A stretch of 64,000 bases of DNA from the NCBI GenBank assembly GCA_964624625.1, contig CAZUXW010000002.1, forward strand, positions 38,211 to 102,210, written 5' to 3'. The notes under the pieces were generated by a model. That model saw only the letters and a list, made by a program, of their open reading frames with translations. It did no database searches and was not told the origin of the DNA. Of the stretch, positions 50,411 through 57,727 are shown one piece after another. This stretch comes from PALSA-1180 sp964624625. GTDB taxonomy: Bacteria > Oederibacteriota > Muellerivitia > Muellerivitales > Muellerivitaceae. Made by a program: the position numbers and the translations under genes. Positions within the stretch are counted from its first letter, which is position 1; each line of letters opens with the position of its first letter.

Positions 50411-51082
50411 ATGAAATCCATTTTAAGCGCTTCTCAAGAAAAAAAAGCGACGCCTTCCTCCGCCTCTTCCCGAAAAACCCGCGAACTTGTTTGCGAATTA
50501 TGCCGTAATTTTTACGACCTGGGCTGGGCTTCCGGCACCGGCGGCGGCATTTCCATCAAGGAAGACGGCTTCATTTATATGGCTCCTAGCGGCGTTCAAA
50601 AAGAACGCCTTACGCCGGAGGACATCTTCGTGCTGGACAGCGACGGCCATATTGTCGAGGAGCCGGGCCGGGGCTTGAAGCTTTCCCAATGCTCCCCCCT
50701 CTTCATGCACGCTTATAAAATGCGCAACGCCGGCGCCGTCCTGCACAGCCATTCGGTCAATGCCGCCACCGCCACCATGCTCTACGACAAGGCCTTCCGC
50801 ATCAAGAACATGGAAATGCAAAAGGGCGTGGAGGGCTACGGCGCCTTTGACACTTTGGAAGTGCCCATCATCGATAACACCGCTTACGAGTGTGAGTTGG
50901 CCGATTCCCTGGGCGAGGCCATCCAGAACAACCCCAAATCCCACGCGGTGCTGGTCCGCCGCCACGGGGTTTATGTTTGGGGCAAGGATTGGAAGCAAGC
51001 CAAGACCCACGCCGAATGCTACGACTATTTATTTGAGGCCGCGGGCCGGATGAAGCAATTGGGAATCGCGCTGGACGCTTAA
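50411..51082 (+). CDS. mtnB: methylthioribulose-1-phosphate dehydratase MtnB
   Basis: Class II aldolase/adducin-fold zinc enzyme of methionine salvage, converting 5-methylthioribulose-1-phosphate to the diketone, 223 residues. The motifs are A-S-G-T-G-G-G-I-S near 40, A-P-S-G-V-Q-K-E-R near 58, A-V-L-H-S-H-S-V-N near 102 (zinc His pair) and V-L-V-R-R-H-G-V-Y-V-W-G near 180. The Gln-Lys-Glu and W-G features favour MtnB over fuculose-phosphate aldolase. ATG 50411 is used because conserved sequence begins there; the frame starts 69 bases earlier. mtnD follows 82 bases downstream. Confidence 0.88.
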   Translation: MKSILSASQEKKATPSSASSRKTRELVCELCRNFYDLGWASGTGGGISIKEDGFIYMAPSGVQKERLTPEDIFVLDSDGHIVEEPGRGLKLSQCSPLFMHAYKMRNAGAVLHSHSVNAATATMLYDKAFRIKNMEMQKGVEGYGAFDTLEVPIIDNTAYECELADSLGEAIQNNPKSHAVLVRRHGVYVWGKDWKQAKTHAECYDYLFEAAGRMKQLGIALDA

Positions 51083-51164
51083 CGCGAATTGGCGATGAGG
51101 TGCTAGCCGTTGGTTTTTTTTGCTGAAAACTGGCCGCTGATAACTGCCGTCATAAGGAGAAAAC

Positions 51165-51629
51165 ATGAAAGCGATTTGGTTGGATACGGGCAACAACATC
51201 TCGGCGGACGAGTTGAACGCCCAGGGCGTTCCCTATGAGCAGTTCGAGACGGATGAAATTAAATACAAGGCTCCTCTTGAGGCCCTCATGAAGGAACGCG
51301 GTTATGTCACGATGGACCAAGTCAAGATGTGGGCCGATATGCCCAACTTCGAGGCTCTCTGCCAAAAATTCGTGGGCGAGCACCTGCACACGGACGATGA
51401 GGTGAGATTTTTACTGGACGGCTCGGGAGTATTCGAAATCCGGAGCCAGGATGACCGCTGGATGAAGGTCATCGTGGAAAAGGGAGATTTTATCCTGGTT
51501 CCCGCCAACCGCTTCCACCGCTTTTACCTGACTGACGAGAAGCGCATTCAATGCGTGCGTTTGTTCAAGGATCAGTCGGGCTGGACCCCGCTTTACCGCA
51601 AGGATTTGGAAACAACCGCGGCGAAGTAA
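51165..51629 (+). CDS. mtnD: acireductone dioxygenase MtnD
   Basis: Fe/Ni cupin enzyme of the methionine salvage pathway, 154 residues (short: typical 170-190). Metal ligands are His73, His75 and Glu79 in E-H-L-H-T-D-D-E, and His118 in R-F-H-R-F-Y. Depending on the metal it yields 2-keto-4-methylthiobutyrate plus formate (Fe) or 3-methylthiopropionate, formate and CO (Ni). RBS AAGGAG. It follows mtnB; MtnA, MtnC and MtnE are not seen in this window. A strong palindromic terminator lies downstream. Confidence 0.93.
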   Translation: MKAIWLDTGNNISADELNAQGVPYEQFETDEIKYKAPLEALMKERGYVTMDQVKMWADMPNFEALCQKFVGEHLHTDDEVRFLLDGSGVFEIRSQDDRWMKVIVEKGDFILVPANRFHRFYLTDEKRIQCVRLFKDQSGWTPLYRKDLETTAAK

Positions 51630-51654
51630 TTTAAGTTTGATGAATAGGTTAATT

Positions 51655-51689
51655 TAGGGGCGGGTCTAAGACCCGCCCCTACTTTTTTT
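51655..51689 (+). terminator. GGGGCGGGTC palindrome terminator of mtnD
   Basis: Perfect 13-base arms TAGGGGCGGGTCT / AGACCCGCCCCTA with a single A between, followed by C and seven T. It works as a Rho-independent terminator after mtnD. The G+C-rich word GGGGCGGGTC / GACCCGCCCC looks like a mobile-type palindrome rather than a unique site. Confidence 0.88.
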
Positions 51690-51724
51690 GAGACGGCTTA
51701 AATCGATCCCGGAGCTTTACCTCC

Positions 51725-52249
51725 ATGGCTGAATATGTCGTCACACCCGGCAAAAAAGAACTTCCGGAAGGCCCCTATTTGATGGATGAGCTCCATCGCC
51801 GGGGTTTTCCGGTGGAAATCAACCTCAAGGGCACGGCCCAAAATTGGGACGCGATCCGTTTTTATGAGCCTGGCCCGCCCGAGATTGAGTGTTTTCTTTC
51901 CCGCGAGGAGAACGAGGGGAAATTCAATGTCTCCCTGGCCGCCGATTCCCCTTCCGAGGCTTCCGAACTCCAACTGAACCTGATTGATATATTGTTATCC
52001 GGTCTGGGAGGACAAGCCGACAACAGCGCCACCCGGGAGCGCTTTGGCCCGGGTGAATTTTCCGCCTTTCTCAAGTCCCGCCGGGGAAATTCCCGGGAAC
52101 TTTTTTGGATAGGATTTTCCTGGTTGGTCGTGGCCGCCGGCATCTCCCTTTGGATCTTTTCTCCCGCGACCAGGGTGATCGCTCCCGCGGTGGTTTTCTT
52201 GTCCCTCATCAGCGCCGCGGGCTTAACCTATTCCCACTTCAAGACTTGA
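51725..52249 (+). CDS. membrane protein with soluble N-terminal domain, unknown
   Basis: A 174-residue protein: a soluble N-terminal domain of about 120 residues, then two membrane segments (about residues 127-146 and 150-168) at the C-terminus. The soluble part includes Y-V-V-T-P-G-K-K-E-L and F-Y-E-P-G-P-P-E-I-E-C-F-L-S. A short loop R-S-R-R-G-N-S-R precedes the first membrane segment, so by the positive-inside rule the N-domain is likely cytoplasmic. Not recognised. Independent of the preceding terminator. Confidence 0.66.
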   Translation: MAEYVVTPGKKELPEGPYLMDELHRRGFPVEINLKGTAQNWDAIRFYEPGPPEIECFLSREENEGKFNVSLAADSPSEASELQLNLIDILLSGLGGQADNSATRERFGPGEFSAFLKSRRGNSRELFWIGFSWLVVAAGISLWIFSPATRVIAPAVVFLSLISAAGLTYSHFKT

Positions 52250-52259
52250 ACAAAAGGTT

Positions 52260-52374
52260 TTCACCACGGGCCCAACGGGGCCACAGAACCACAGGTAGGT
52301 AAAATAATTTTTTAGCTTCATCAAAATCTTTTTCTTACCCGTGTCGCTGTGGCCCCGTTGGGGCCTGTGGTGAA
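52260..52374. repeat. TTCACCAC-type inverted repeat R14 (GGGCCC class)
   Basis: Left arm TTCACCACGGGCCCAACGGG ... CCACAG (52260-52302) and right arm CTGTGGCCCCGTTGGGGCC then TGTGGTGAA (ending 52374). Good pairing of the outer 30 bases. Loop A+T-rich. Between two plus-strand genes, 17 bases before the queG start. Confidence 0.9.
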
Positions 52375-52390
52375 AAGGTTAGGTGTTTTC

Positions 52391-53305
52391 GTGATCCCTC
52401 TCGAAATAACTCAAAAACTCAAAGCAAAAGCTGCCGAACTGGGTTTCGAGCTCAGCGGCGCGGCGCGGGCGGTGACCCCGGCCTCCTACCCCTCTTTCCT
52501 GGATTGGCTGGGCCGGGGCTACGCCGGCGAGATGGGATACCTGGAACGCCGCAAGGATGAAAGGGGGAATCCCCAGTCCCTCTTGCCTGGAGCGAGGTCC
52601 ATCTTTTGCGTGGGGCTTAGCTACAACCCCCGGCCGGAGCACTATCCCCTTCTCGAAAAGCACCCTATTTCCTGCTACGCCTGGGGCAAGGATTATCACG
52701 AGGTCTTGGGCGGGAAGTTAAAAAGCCTCAGCGATTATTTATCCAAGGACCTGGTTCCCGGCGCGGCCGCCAAGTATTACGTGGACACGGGCCCGGTATT
52801 GGAAAGAAGCTACGCGGCGTCGGCGGGGCTGGGCTGGATCGGCAAGAACACCCTATTGCTCCATAAAAAGTTCGGCTCTTTCCTCTTCCTGGGCGAGATC
52901 CTGACCGATGTGGAACTGGCCTTCGATGAACCGGTGGATAACCTTTGCAAGACCTGCACCGCCTGCCTGGAAGCCTGTCCGGTCGGGGCCTTGGAGGAGC
53001 CGGGGCTTTTAAACGCGAACAAATGCATCAGCTACCTCACCCTGGAGCATCGGACGGATTTCAAGGAAAGCGTCGACCTGCAGGGATATTTGGCCGGCTG
53101 CGACCTGTGCCAGACCGTTTGCCCCTACAACGCGAACGCTCCCGCCGGCCTGGTGGAATCTTTCCAACCCCGCCCCGGGCTTTTGGCCCTCACCGCCAGC
53201 CAGGCTTCCCGGCTCACCGAGCCGGAATTCAAGGCCTTCACCAAGGACAGCGCCTTGGAGCGGATTAAATATCCTATGTGGAAACGCAACGCCTCCCAGG
53301 CTTAA
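52391..53305 (+). CDS. queG: epoxyqueuosine reductase QueG
   Basis: Cobalamin- and [4Fe-4S]-dependent enzyme that converts epoxyqueuosine to queuosine in tRNA, 304 residues. The N-domain (Y-L-E-R-R-K-D-E-R near 40) binds cobalamin and tRNA. The iron-sulfur motifs are C-K-T-C-T-A-C-L-E-A-C-P and C-D-L-C-Q-T-V-C-P. I chose GTG 52391 because AGGTG lies five bases before it; the open frame from 52349 begins inside the R14 repeat and its first 14 codons are the repeat itself. Other queuosine genes are not in the window. Confidence 0.93.
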   Translation: MIPLEITQKLKAKAAELGFELSGAARAVTPASYPSFLDWLGRGYAGEMGYLERRKDERGNPQSLLPGARSIFCVGLSYNPRPEHYPLLEKHPISCYAWGKDYHEVLGGKLKSLSDYLSKDLVPGAAAKYYVDTGPVLERSYAASAGLGWIGKNTLLLHKKFGSFLFLGEILTDVELAFDEPVDNLCKTCTACLEACPVGALEEPGLLNANKCISYLTLEHRTDFKESVDLQGYLAGCDLCQTVCPYNANAPAGLVESFQPRPGLLALTASQASRLTEPEFKAFTKDSALERIKYPMWKRNASQA

Positions 53306-53474
53306 AAAACGGCCCCATTGGACGTTTCATGTCCCTGAGCGGTCCTACTGGCGGGCCATCTTTAGTGTATATTTCATTAGATCCACCTTTTAAGAAAAAC
53401 CTCCGATTAGGATTTTGGCGCGGCGGGGGCTTGATGAATCGCGCCCCCTTCAAAACCCATTTTAAGGAACCGGA

Positions 53475-54554
53475 ATGTTTCGCCGTTTCGCCTTATTTAT
53501 TTTTCTATTAACGGCCTCCCCGGCTTTATCAGCGGATAACAGGACTTGGAACTCCAACGACTATTACGTGGCGGGGTTAAATTATTACGCCCTCAAGGAT
53601 TACGGGAAAGCCATTTCCTATTTAAAAGTAACCGTTCAAATGGACCCCCAAAATTGGCAGGCCTACGAGACCTTGGGCTATATCCATTACCTCTCCAACC
53701 GGCCCGAGGAAGCCCTCGCGGCCTTCGACCGAAGCCTCCAATGGCATCCCAACAACCCCAAGATTTGGGATATCGCCGAAAAAATCCGCGCTCGATTGGT
53801 TTGGGAGGCGGAGGCCCGCGACATTTACCCCCGGGTCTTCCGGAATTACGATATTTGGGCAAGTCTTCATGCCGGCGTCATCACGGCCTCCTTGGGGGAT
53901 TTTCCCAAGGCCGCGGCCGCCTTCAATGGTTTTCAAGATCCCAATATCTTGGAGGCGCGGGCCCAAACGAACGGCTTCGGGCTCTTGGGCGGAATGGAAG
54001 TGGGTTTCATGCTGGATAAATGGAACGGATGGAGCGTCATGTTCGACGCAGCCTCTTTCAAGGGCTATCAAGCCGACTGGCAGGACAGCTACGGCAACAG
54101 CCTCCACACCACCATCCAGCCGGACATGCTCTCTTTCCAAGGGGAATATTACCGTTATTTTCAATTGGGGCGTTTCCGCCTTCACGCGGGAGCGGGCGGC
54201 GGCCTTTACCATACGATCGTGAACCTGCACGCGGTCCGGAACGACAACTTCCTGTTGCAGGACGGTTCCCTTTCCGGCATCGGGTGGGGAGTGCTCCTGG
54301 ACACCGGCATTGAAATGGCCTTGGGCGAGCAATTTTCCGCAGGCTTTTCCCTGCGCGGACGCTATGCCACCGTCACCCATATCCAAGGCAACATCACCAA
54401 TATCAACGGGGCCACCCAGCAGGTGGGCTTGGCCCTGGATACGGGAATATTGGAAGCTTACTCTCCCGACATCATCGCCGCTTATGGTCTGCCTTACGCC
54501 AAAATTGATTTCACCGGCGCCGACGCGACTCTTTCCATTTCCTACCATTATTGA
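53475..54554 (+). CDS. TPR domain fused to an outer-membrane-like beta-barrel
   Basis: A 359-residue protein with a signal peptide (residues 1-20). The N-terminal third holds two or three TPR helices (A-L-K-D-Y-G-K-A-I-S-Y-L-K and E-E-A-L-A-A-F-D-R-S-L-Q-W-H-P). The C-terminal two thirds has alternating Gly/aromatic strands (M-E-V-G-F-M-L-D, R-L-H-A-G-A-G-G-G-L-Y, A-A-Y-G-L-P-Y-A-K-I-D-F) and ends S-I-S-Y-H-Y, with an aromatic last residue as in outer-membrane barrels. The combination suggests a barrel with a periplasmic TPR plug. RBS AAGGAA. Function unknown. Confidence 0.78.
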   Translation: MFRRFALFIFLLTASPALSADNRTWNSNDYYVAGLNYYALKDYGKAISYLKVTVQMDPQNWQAYETLGYIHYLSNRPEEALAAFDRSLQWHPNNPKIWDIAEKIRARLVWEAEARDIYPRVFRNYDIWASLHAGVITASLGDFPKAAAAFNGFQDPNILEARAQTNGFGLLGGMEVGFMLDKWNGWSVMFDAASFKGYQADWQDSYGNSLHTTIQPDMLSFQGEYYRYFQLGRFRLHAGAGGGLYHTIVNLHAVRNDNFLLQDGSLSGIGWGVLLDTGIEMALGEQFSAGFSLRGRYATVTHIQGNITNINGATQQVGLALDTGILEAYSPDIIAAYGLPYAKIDFTGADATLSISYHY

Positions 54555-54691
54555 TTTCGGACTTTCTCTTGTAGCGGCAAGCCTCCGCGCTTGACCGCCT
54601 TCGGAATGAACCGGTTTTCGCAAAGGGCCCCTGGCCGAGCCTGCGGTGGTTCGGCCCTCGGAAGGCAGCCCCAAACTTCATCCTTTAAATA

Positions 54692-55477
54692 TTATTCCGG
54701 CAACGGAATCTTCGGAACCAGGCTGATATCCACCGCTCTCATCCCGGTGGGCCCGGCCTTTTGGATCTGGTTAAAAAACACATCAAGGGTTTCCCTCAGC
54801 CACTTTAAATCCAAGCCCATATAATTCCCGGGCAATTGGGCCCATTTCTCACAGGCCTTCTGGTAAAGCCCCATGGCCCCCGTCCAATTTTCATTCTGAA
54901 AATGTTTCACTGCGATCGCCGCCTGGATCAATCCCTGGTAATGGAGCCTTTCCAAATCCTTCGAGGGGTGCCAAAGGTCTTCCAGCATCTCATGGCACTC
55001 GAAATAAGCGCCGGCGTTGAACAGACGGATCCCCTCAAGATATTCATGGGGATATTTCAAGCTGTCCAGGTAAACATCCCAGTCGTTTCGTTGGGAAAGC
55101 TCGGCGATAAGGCTTTGGTCCGCCTCGGGGAATTTGTAGGTCGGAAGGTCCTTTGGCTCCACCCAGGCCAGGTTTTGGCACTCAATGAGCTTGGGCTCCC
55201 CGGACTTGTGGGAACAAAAGAAAATATTGAGGCGCACGGACCTCTGGGGATAGTGGTAGGTCAAGATCCGGAAAAAATGCTGGATCCCCACCTCGATATC
55301 CAGTTCTTCCTTCAATTCCCGGACGACGCATTCTTCCAGGGATTCGGTAGGTTCCTTCTTGCCTCCCGGCAGTTCCCAATAACCCCCGAAGGAATCCCCC
55401 TCCCGCCTCTGGGTAATCAGGAATTTTCCGTTCTTGAATACCAGCGCGGCGCCCACTTCTAAAATAGTTTGGCTCAT
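54692..55477 (-). CDS. NUDIX hydrolase (MutT-like) fused to DUF309
   Basis: A 261-residue two-domain protein. The N-terminal NUDIX domain (about 1-130) keeps the box G-x5-E-x7-R-E-x-x-E-E: G-G-K-K-E-P-T-E-S-L-E-E-C then R-E-L-K-E-E-L-D-I. It resembles the MutT/8-oxo-dGTP group. The C-terminal half (about 145-240) matches DUF309, with F-N-A-G-A-Y-F-E-C-H-E-M-L-E-D-L-W near 155 and Y-Q-G-L-I-Q-A-A-I-A near 182. The fusion is discussed in the findings. It overlaps the upstream GIY-YIG stop by four bases (ATGA). Confidence 0.9.
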   Translation of the reverse strand: MSQTILEVGAALVFKNGKFLITQRREGDSFGGYWELPGGKKEPTESLEECVVRELKEELDIEVGIQHFFRILTYHYPQRSVRLNIFFCSHKSGEPKLIECQNLAWVEPKDLPTYKFPEADQSLIAELSQRNDWDVYLDSLKYPHEYLEGIRLFNAGAYFECHEMLEDLWHPSKDLERLHYQGLIQAAIAVKHFQNENWTGAMGLYQKACEKWAQLPGNYMGLDLKWLRETLDVFFNQIQKAGPTGMRAVDISLVPKIPLPE

Positions 55478-55866
55478 TTTCCTGGCCTTTTACCGCGTCG
55501 CCGTTTGGATTTTTTCTTTTTTCGTTGGAAACTCATTTTCGACTTTTTGCGGGGTCGGGGTAAGGCTTCTCCAGTGACGAATCGTACTTTTCGACTTTTG
55601 GGAAGCCGTTTGATTTGATATTCCCGGCGCAAAGCGGCTGAATAATCCGCCTGTGGCTCTTGAAAAATCAGCTTCACGGGCCTGTGAACAGCGGTGTATT
55701 TGCTTCCTTTGCCCGAATTATGGGTTTCGATGCGCTTCTCAACGTCTTTGGTGATTCCGGTGTAATAGGACCCGTCCGCGCACTCGACGACATAGAGAAC
55801 CCAGCCCGACGCTTCCCGCTGTCCGCCTCCCGCCCGGCTAACACCGGAAGGATTTTTAGCTGACAA
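55474..55866 (-). CDS. GIY-YIG endonuclease-superfamily protein (UPF0213-like)
   Basis: A 130-residue protein with a single GIY-YIG domain (residues about 22-100). V-L-Y-V-V-E-C and Y-T-G-I-T are the GIY and YIG elements, and R-E-Y-Q-I-K-R-L-P follows. Basic C-terminal 30 residues (K-K-S-K-R-R-R-G-K-R). UPF0213/YhbQ proteins are common, and DNA cleavage by them is not generally shown. It overlaps the mqnD stop by 11 bases and the NUDIX start by four, so it is embedded in one tight operon. Confidence 0.9.
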   Translation of the reverse strand: MSAKNPSGVSRAGGGQREASGWVLYVVECADGSYYTGITKDVEKRIETHNSGKGSKYTAVHRPVKLIFQEPQADYSAALRREYQIKRLPKSRKVRFVTGEALPRPRKKSKMSFQRKKKKSKRRRGKRPGK

Positions 55867-56689
55867 ACTCGATCTCGCCGACCGTGGGAATCAATTTTTT
55901 GGCTTCGCCTTGTCTCAAAAACTCGCGGATGGCGTTCATTCCTTCTTCCCCCATGTCCACCGTGCGCTCATTGACCCACATCCCCACGAACTTGTCCGCG
56001 ATATCCCGGGAAAGCCCCCGGCCGAAGGCCAAGGCGTAATCCAGCGCCTCCTCCCGGTGATCCAACGAGTATTGGATGGATTCCTTCAGCTGGCGGGAGA
56101 CTTTCTTTTTAATGTCCTCCGGCAGGTCCCGCCGGATGGCGTTGACGCCCATAGGAAGGACCATCTTCATTTTCTTGAACCACCACTCTCCCAGGTCCAC
56201 GATCTTATGCAACCCCTTTTCTTTATAGGTCAATTGTCCCTCATGGATGATCAGACCCGCGTCCACATTCCCTTTCACGACCTCGTCCATGATCTGGTCA
56301 AAATCCACGATGACCTCTTGAAAATCGGGAAAGCAAAGCTTGAGGGCCAAATAGGCGCTGGTGAGTTTGCCGGGGATGGCGATTTTCTTGCCCTTCAGGC
56401 TGTCCATCGTGACGGCGCCCTTGGCGATGATCATGGGGCCGTAGTTCTTGCCGATGCTGCCGCCATGGGTCAGGATGGCGTACTTGTCCTTCACATAAGC
56501 GTAGGCGTGGGCGGAGATGGCGGTGACCTCCATGCGGCCTTCCCTGGCCCATTCGTTCAAGGTTTGGATGTCCTTCAAAATATGCTCATACTCGATGCCT
56601 TGGGTATCCAGTTTTCCCTTGGCCAATCCATAAAACATAAAAGCATCATCGGCGTCCGGGCTGTGGGCTAAACGGATTTTAGTGGTCAT
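55856..56689 (-). CDS. MqnD-like menaquinone biosynthesis protein (MqnA/MqnD/SBP family)
   Basis: A 277-residue protein of the MqnA/MqnD superfamily. It begins L-A-H-S-P-D-A-D-D-A-F-M-F-Y-G-L, close to the MqnD opening S-P-C-P-N-D-T-F-I-F, and has L-T-H-G-G-S-I-G-K-N-Y-G-P. MqnD converts cyclic dehypoxanthine futalosine to 1,4-dihydroxy-6-naphthoate in the alternative menaquinone pathway. Some relatives are substrate-binding proteins, so the assignment is probable, not certain. ATG 56689 is used; a TTG one codon earlier is also open. mqnA, mqnB, mqnC and mqnE are not visible here. Confidence 0.78.
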   Translation of the reverse strand: MTTKIRLAHSPDADDAFMFYGLAKGKLDTQGIEYEHILKDIQTLNEWAREGRMEVTAISAHAYAYVKDKYAILTHGGSIGKNYGPMIIAKGAVTMDSLKGKKIAIPGKLTSAYLALKLCFPDFQEVIVDFDQIMDEVVKGNVDAGLIIHEGQLTYKEKGLHKIVDLGEWWFKKMKMVLPMGVNAIRRDLPEDIKKKVSRQLKESIQYSLDHREEALDYALAFGRGLSRDIADKFVGMWVNERTVDMGEEGMNAIREFLRQGEAKKLIPTVGEIEFVS

Positions 56690-56703
56690 CAAAAAGCCTC
56701 GCT

Positions 56704-57090
56704 TTAGGTTAATGGCTCTAATATAGCGGAAACAACCTTATCCGTTTCCGTTAGATTTTGAAACAAATAATCAGGGTTTTCCTTGTTCAAATCTTCCATA
56801 GAGTAGTTGCTGGTGGCAACGGCGATAGTGCGGACGTTCAAATGCCTGCCGCAGCGCACGTCATTGGGCGTATCCCCGATAATGACGATATTTTTGCCCA
56901 AAAAGTCCAGCCCCAGACGCTCCTTGGCCGCTGCGACCGCCCTGGCCGGCAGTTCCTGCCTCTGTTTGGCGAAATCGCCGAAGGCGCCGGTTTCAAACTT
57001 GAAATATTGGTCGATTTTCGGAACACCCAGTTTGATGCGCGCGCCCTCCTCGAAATTGCCCGTCAAAAGGGAAAGGACCACTTCCGGCCT
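56704..57090 (-). CDS. HAD-superfamily hydrolase (C-terminal part, 5' end lost in gap)
   Basis: C-terminal 128 residues of a phosphoglycolate-phosphatase-like HAD enzyme. It has the motif II Thr in L-L-T-G-N and the G-D-T-P-N-D-V-R-C-G motif IV acidic cluster. The distal F-E-T-G-A-F-G-D is typical of this branch. The nucleophile Asp motif I (D-x-D) should lie in the gap. In-frame N bases join it falsely to a secreted protein on the other side. It ends 15 bases before the mqnD start. Confidence 0.85.
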   Translation of the reverse strand, partial: RPEVVLSLLTGNFEEGARIKLGVPKIDQYFKFETGAFGDFAKQRQELPARAVAAAKERLGLDFLGKNIVIIGDTPNDVRCGRHLNVRTIAVATSNYSMEDLNKENPDYLFQNLTETDKVVSAILEPLT

Positions 57091-57190
57091 NNNNNNNNNN
57101 NNNNNNNNNNNNNNNNNNNNNNNNNNNNNNNNNNNNNNNNNNNNNNNNNNNNNNNNNNNNNNNNNNNNNNNNNNNNNNNNNNNNNNNNNN
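57091..57190. other. 100-N gap between a HAD gene and a secreted-protein gene
   Basis: Placeholder gap. It removes the 3' end of the secreted-protein gene and the 5' end of the HAD gene. The two open frames line up by chance. Confidence 0.9.
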
Positions 57191-57684
57191 GTTCCGTCGG
57201 TGAAGACGACCATGGTGGGGTACCAGAGCTGGCGCATCTGATCCAGCTTAAGTTTTTGGAAGGTCTTCAGCCCCTCCTCGCTGAACCTCTCGGCGCCGGC
57301 CTTCCATTCCACCGAAAGGGTGCCGCCTGGCGGGATAATGGCGGTGGTTTCCAAGGATAAATCCCCGATATAGTCGCCGAACATGGTGGTAAAGCGAAGC
57401 AGGCCCCGCACCCCGTGGATTTCCTTGTTGGAGAGGTTGGACAAATTACATTTCAGGACGACCTTCTTGGACTTCGCGTCAACGATCCCGATCACGTCCC
57501 CGATGAATTCCCCGCCCTTTTCATAGGCCGCTAGGCGAAGGACCTTGTTCATGGCCGCGAAATTGGCGGTTACGGCGGGAGTGAGGGTCGGTTTGGCTTT
57601 TTTCTTGGCCTTAGCTTGGGCCGAAACGGTTGCCGCCAACAATAAGGCCGTGATGGTGAGGATGGTTTTTGTTTTTTGTTTCAT
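57191..57684 (-). CDS. secreted protein of unknown function (3' end lost in gap)
   Basis: N-terminal 164 residues. The signal peptide is M-K-Q-K-T-K-T-I-L-T-I-T-A-L-L-L-A-A-T-V-S-A-Q-A with cleavage probably after A-Q-A. The mature part starts K-A-K-K-K-A-K-P and then forms a beta-rich domain with N-L-S-N-K-E-I-H-G-V-R-G-L-L-R-F and P-P-G-G-T-L-S-V-E-W. The F-G-D-Y-I-G-D-L pattern resembles immunoglobulin-like domains of periplasmic proteins. The gap follows F-T-D-G. Family not recognised. Confidence 0.72.
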
Positions 57685-57727
57685 GACGCCTCGTTGGTTC
57701 CCGGAACCCTGCCCCTTGGTCCCGCCC

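Noticed and set aside
52349..52390. Extended N-terminus of QueG
   Set aside because: Its codons are the repeat R14 itself; GTG 52391 has AGGTG at the correct distance.
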